A DNA stretch of 7,342 nucleotides, from the NCBI GenBank assembly GCA_022704925.1, contig JAKJFK010000083.1, positions 1 through 7,342 on the forward strand. Direction: 5' to 3'. The notes beneath the pieces are model-generated. The model was not told where the DNA came from, did not search any database, and saw only the letters and a program-made list of their open reading frames with translations. The stretch is from a candidate division TA06 bacterium (GTDB lineage: Bacteria; Ratteibacteria; UBA8468; MWAK01). This document shows positions 4,846 through 7,342 of this stretch, piece by piece (within the stretch, counting starts at the first letter, position 1; every line of letters starts with the position of its first letter). Made by a program: the position numbers and the translations under genes.

Positions 4846-7202
4846 CAGAATTCAAAGTCAACCGTAATGGCGCCCCGTTCCTTGAAGAGGATCGAAGCGG
4901 CCCCCTTTTCGAGTTCGGTGATCCGGGCCTCGATCGGCCGACCGTTTTCGAGCACCCGGGCCGGCCGGCGCCGCAGGGTCAGTTCAACCCGGCCGGCGGC
5001 CGCCAGGGAAACCGTCAACCGATCGGCCCCGGCCGCCGCGGCGGTGATTTCGGCATTGGAGTCCAGGATCCCGCCGGCCTCGTCCGCTTCCAGCACCCCG
5101 AAGAGGGCCGAGGCGTGGCCGGCCAGTTCCAGCCGGAACTTTTCCAGGGCGGTTACCCGGCCGCTCCAGAAATCCTTGACCAGGTACTCCCGATCCTCCG
5201 GCAGCCCCAGCGAGCCGGCGCTGATTTCGAAGTTCCGGGGCGACTCCTCCCAGTTGAAGACCCCGAAGGTGCGCTGCGGCAGGCACCGGTTGCCGGCCAG
5301 CCGGGAGAAGTGCGGCCCCTTCAGGTACCAGACGGCCGGGATCTCATCGCCGGCCGTGAAGTCGAAGCCGGCGAAATGGACCGGGTCGCCGTTGCCGGGG
5401 CAGCAGGCGGCCTTTTGCAGGAAGGGCATCAGGAAGTGCTCCCGGTCCTGGTGCAGCCAGCCGCCGATCTCGACCAGGGTGCGCGAAACGAGGCAGAAGT
5501 TGAGGTGGGTCCGGAGTTCGGTGTCGCTCAACCCCGGCAGGACTCCGACCGCGTCGGAGTTGGGCACGAAGAGGTGTCCGCTGCGGGTGTTGAGGCAGAA
5601 GGCCGCCCAGCGGGCGTTGGTCCGGACCGTCTCCCACTGGCCGCTCCCGATGTCCCGCCCGTAACGGTAATTGTCGGCCCAGGCGGCCAGGTGCGGGTTG
5701 GCCATGGCGATGTCGCAGCCCAGTTGCAGGTAGCCGTCCTCCGGAAGCAGTTCCCGGATGGTCTGCAGCAGCCAGTTGCGGTACTCGGTGCCGCTCATCC
5801 GGCCGGCCGGCAGGATCAGGGCCTCCTCCTCGAAGAGGTAGGACCAGAAATCGAGCTTGATGCCTTCGAAGCCCCACTCCTTGATGAAGAGGCGGAAGGC
5901 CGATTTCACGAAATCCCGGACCTCCGGCCTGGAAAGGTCCAGGATGGCCACGCCCAGTTCAATGCCGTAAGGCAGGAACCAGTCCGGATGCTCCTGGTAG
6001 AGCCGCCGGCCGGTGCCGGCATAGAAGCCGACCCAGAGGGCCGGCCGCAGTCCGCGTTTCTTGATTGCCGCCGTGAAGGCCGGCATACCCTCCGGAAATT
6101 TTTTCGGGTCGGCCGCTTCGCCCGGATAGGCCATCCCGATGCCGACGTTGTTGACGCTGCCCAGCCGGACCTCATCCCAGGCGTCATACCCGGCGTCGAT
6201 CTGGATCCATTCGCACCGGGGCAGGTTCTCCTTTATGTAATCGGCCGTCTTGAGGATGCGTTCCTGGTCGAAGTCGATCCAGATGCCGCAGTTATAGGAG
6301 CCCCAGATGACCTGGCGGCCATGGCGGCCGTCCCGGCCCCGGAAGCGGGCGGGAAAATTCTCCAGCGCCCGCAGGTAATCGTCGAAAGGATGCTTCAGGC
6401 CGTTTTTATCTTCGAGGGCCAGGTAATTCCATTCGCCCGCCAGGCTCTCCCCGGCCTCCAGCACCAGCGCGTTGACGGTCTTGGGCGCTTGGGTCCAGAG
6501 GTAGGCGTCGCCGGCCTCGGTCCGGCCGCATTCGTAATACCGGTAGAGACGCGCCTGGGTCAGGCTGGCCTCCAGCAGGACCAGGTCACTCTCCGGGTGG
6601 CCGTAGATCATGGCCGGGAAGGGTTGAAAGGGGGAGCGGCCGACTTCGGCCCGGTAGTGGCGCTGCTGGGCCCAGAAGGTGCCGGCCTGGCTGTCGTAGG
6701 CGGTGGAAGCCCCGGCCGGCGGCCGGGTGCGGTCCTCGAGGACGCCCAGGCAGTAACGGTTGTAGAGGCGGGCATTCTCGGCATGAAAGCAGAAGGTTTC
6801 CGGTCCCGGCGCCAACCGGGAGCCTTCGGCCGGACGCACCCGCTCGACCAGCCCGCCGATATGGACCCGGCGGTCCGGCGCGCCGCGGATCACCCGCCGC
6901 CAAGCCAGGCCGGGTATGCCATTGAAATGGATTACCTGGACCTCTTCCAGTTCATTCCCGAAGCGCTGCCGGCCGGCCAGGTTCCGGATGCCTTCGGTGT
7001 TGAAGTCCGCATCCAACTCCTGGAAACCGGCGGCCGGCCGCAGGAAGCCGCCCCGGGGATGGCTGGCCGGTTTGGACCGGACCGGCGGAAAGGGCCAGCC
7101 CTGGAACCAGGTCAGGCATTCCAGCCGGAGCGATTCGGGACCGGCCTCGACCAGGAATCCTTCCGGAAGCGGCCGCACCCGGTAAACGATCTCTTGATCC
7201 AC
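4845..7202 (-). CDS. Cytoplasmic GH36-type (clan GH-D, melibiase family) glycoside hydrolase, probable alpha-galactosidase
   Basis: A 785-residue protein without signal peptide, so it should act in the cytoplasm on imported oligosaccharides. An N-terminal beta-sandwich (about 1-285) precedes a TIM barrel (about 295-600) and a C-terminal beta-sandwich (about 640-785), the layout and length of GH36 enzymes. Barrel landmarks: IWGSYNCG (299-306), WIQIDAGYDAW (332-342), LRPALWVGFYAG (385-396), VAILDLSRPEVRDFV (418-432) and GFEGIKLDFW (444-453). Asp451 in KLDF matches the family nucleophile, and Asp517 in RYGRDIG (513-519) fits the acid/base; the two are 66 residues apart, near the spacing of Thermotoga GalA. 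The retaining release of terminal alpha-galactose is the commonest activity, but other clan GH-D specificities cannot be excluded because IDAGYD departs from the usual IDDG(W/Y)Q. The start codon is GTG (7202-7200), supported by AGGAGG nine bases upstream. It is followed after 15 bases by a secreted amidotransferase-like gene. Confidence 0.88.
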   Translation of the reverse strand: MDQEIVYRVRPLPEGFLVEAGPESLRLECLTWFQGWPFPPVRSKPASHPRGGFLRPAAGFQELDADFNTEGIRNLAGRQRFGNELEEVQVIHFNGIPGLAWRRVIRGAPDRRVHIGGLVERVRPAEGSRLAPGPETFCFHAENARLYNRYCLGVLEDRTRPPAGASTAYDSQAGTFWAQQRHYRAEVGRSPFQPFPAMIYGHPESDLVLLEASLTQARLYRYYECGRTEAGDAYLWTQAPKTVNALVLEAGESLAGEWNYLALEDKNGLKHPFDDYLRALENFPARFRGRDGRHGRQVIWGSYNCGIWIDFDQERILKTADYIKENLPRCEWIQIDAGYDAWDEVRLGSVNNVGIGMAYPGEAADPKKFPEGMPAFTAAIKKRGLRPALWVGFYAGTGRRLYQEHPDWFLPYGIELGVAILDLSRPEVRDFVKSAFRLFIKEWGFEGIKLDFWSYLFEEEALILPAGRMSGTEYRNWLLQTIRELLPEDGYLQLGCDIAMANPHLAAWADNYRYGRDIGSGQWETVRTNARWAAFCLNTRSGHLFVPNSDAVGVLPGLSDTELRTHLNFCLVSRTLVEIGGWLHQDREHFLMPFLQKAACCPGNGDPVHFAGFDFTAGDEIPAVWYLKGPHFSRLAGNRCLPQRTFGVFNWEESPRNFEISAGSLGLPEDREYLVKDFWSGRVTALEKFRLELAGHASALFGVLEADEAGGILDSNAEITAAAAGADRLTVSLAAAGRVELTLRRRPARVLENGRPIEARITELEKGAASILFKERGAITVDFEF

Positions 7203-7211
7203 CTTGCTTTT

Positions 7212-7217
7212 CCTCCT
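7212..7217 (-). promoter_or_regulatory. Shine-Dalgarno deciding the GTG start of the GH36 gene
   Basis: AGGAGG followed by an A-rich spacer of nine bases precedes the GTG at 7202-7200. The 40-base gap (7203-7242) also contains an AT-rich patch, CTAAATATAG on the minus strand, but no -35 box at proper spacing was found, so a separate promoter is not called. Confidence 0.7.
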
Positions 7218-7242
7218 GCTTCCGTGTCTATATTTAGGTGGT

Positions 7243-7342
7243 TTAATCCGGTGCGCCGTTTAAGATTTCGGAGATCTGGCGCGCCGTCTCTTCCGCGGCC
7301 CGGATGGCGTGATGGACCCGCGGGTGCCAGGGTTCGGGACCC
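7243..7342 (-). CDS. C-terminal end of an unidentified protein (cut by window edge)
   Basis: Reading leftward from the right edge, one frame stays open for 32 codons and ends at TAA (7245-7243). The last residues include PWHPRVHHAIRAAEETARQI and the end SEILNGAPD. The stretch is strongly helical in character (Ala, Glu, Arg, Ile) and its codons have the same G/C third-base preference as the neighbours, which supports it as coding. It stops 40 bases before the GH36 start on the same strand, so it is probably the preceding gene of the operon. The fragment is too short to assign to a family. Confidence 0.6.
   Translation of the reverse strand, partial: GPEPWHPRVHHAIRAAEETARQISEILNGAPD

Noticed and set aside
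4714-5664. Plus-strand open frame of 316 codons opposite the GH36 and secreted copy A genes
   Set aside because: Ser/Arg/Pro-rich translation of the kind produced by GC-rich antisense DNA; it crosses two well-supported minus-strand genes and has no family motifs.
7203-7242. Possible promoter in the gap before the GH36 gene (CTAAATATAG on the minus strand)
   Set aside because: A TAAATAT-like -10 can be imagined but no -35 hexamer is found at 16-18 bases upstream, and the preceding gene on the same strand ends only 40 bases away.
1-7342. Very frequent GCCGGC/CCGGCC-type words
   Set aside because: They occur throughout coding sequence at many codon positions and follow from Ala/Gly/Pro/Arg codons in GC-rich DNA; no regular spacing or array was seen.

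Overview
All six genes that can be supported lie on the minus strand, so transcription runs from the right end of the window to the left. They are packed as one probable operon: the gaps are 40, 15, 53, 24 and 10 bases, every complete gene has a good Shine-Dalgarno sequence, and no terminator is visible between genes. The DNA is GC-rich, with strong G/C preference at third codon positions. Three proteins begin with Sec-type signal peptides and the fragment at the left edge begins with a signal-like stretch, which suggests a Gram-negative, polysaccharide-degrading bacterium. The style fits uncultured lineages such as Aminicenantota/Acidobacteriota, Planctomycetota, Verrucomicrobiota or Lentisphaerota. 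No phylogenetic marker is present, so this is only a guess.

In transcription order the layout is: (1) 7342-7243, the last 32 codons of an unidentified gene; (2) 7202-4845, a 785-residue cytoplasmic glycoside hydrolase of clan GH-D (GH36/melibiase type), starting at GTG; (3) 4829-4041, a 262-residue secreted protein with a class I glutamine amidotransferase-like/ThuA-like fold; (4) 3987-874, a 1037-residue secreted GH2-like (clan GH-A) protein that seems to lack the usual N-terminal jelly-roll and carries two further amidotransferase-like modules at its C-terminus; (5) 849-73, a 258-residue secreted paralogue of the 262-residue protein; (6) 62-1, the signal peptide region of another exported protein, cut by the window edge.

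The likely common theme is use of a galactose-containing or related glycan. Outside the cytoplasm, the GH2-like enzyme and its two amidotransferase-like companions would bind or cut the substrate; inside, the GH36 enzyme would release terminal sugars from imported oligosaccharides. The most unusual point is the spread of amidotransferase-like domains: two free-standing secreted proteins flank a hydrolase that has two more of them fused to it. GH42 beta-galactosidases use a catalytically dead amidotransferase-like domain for trimer assembly, so a structural or subunit-assembly role is a reasonable hypothesis here. Activities and substrates remain inferred.
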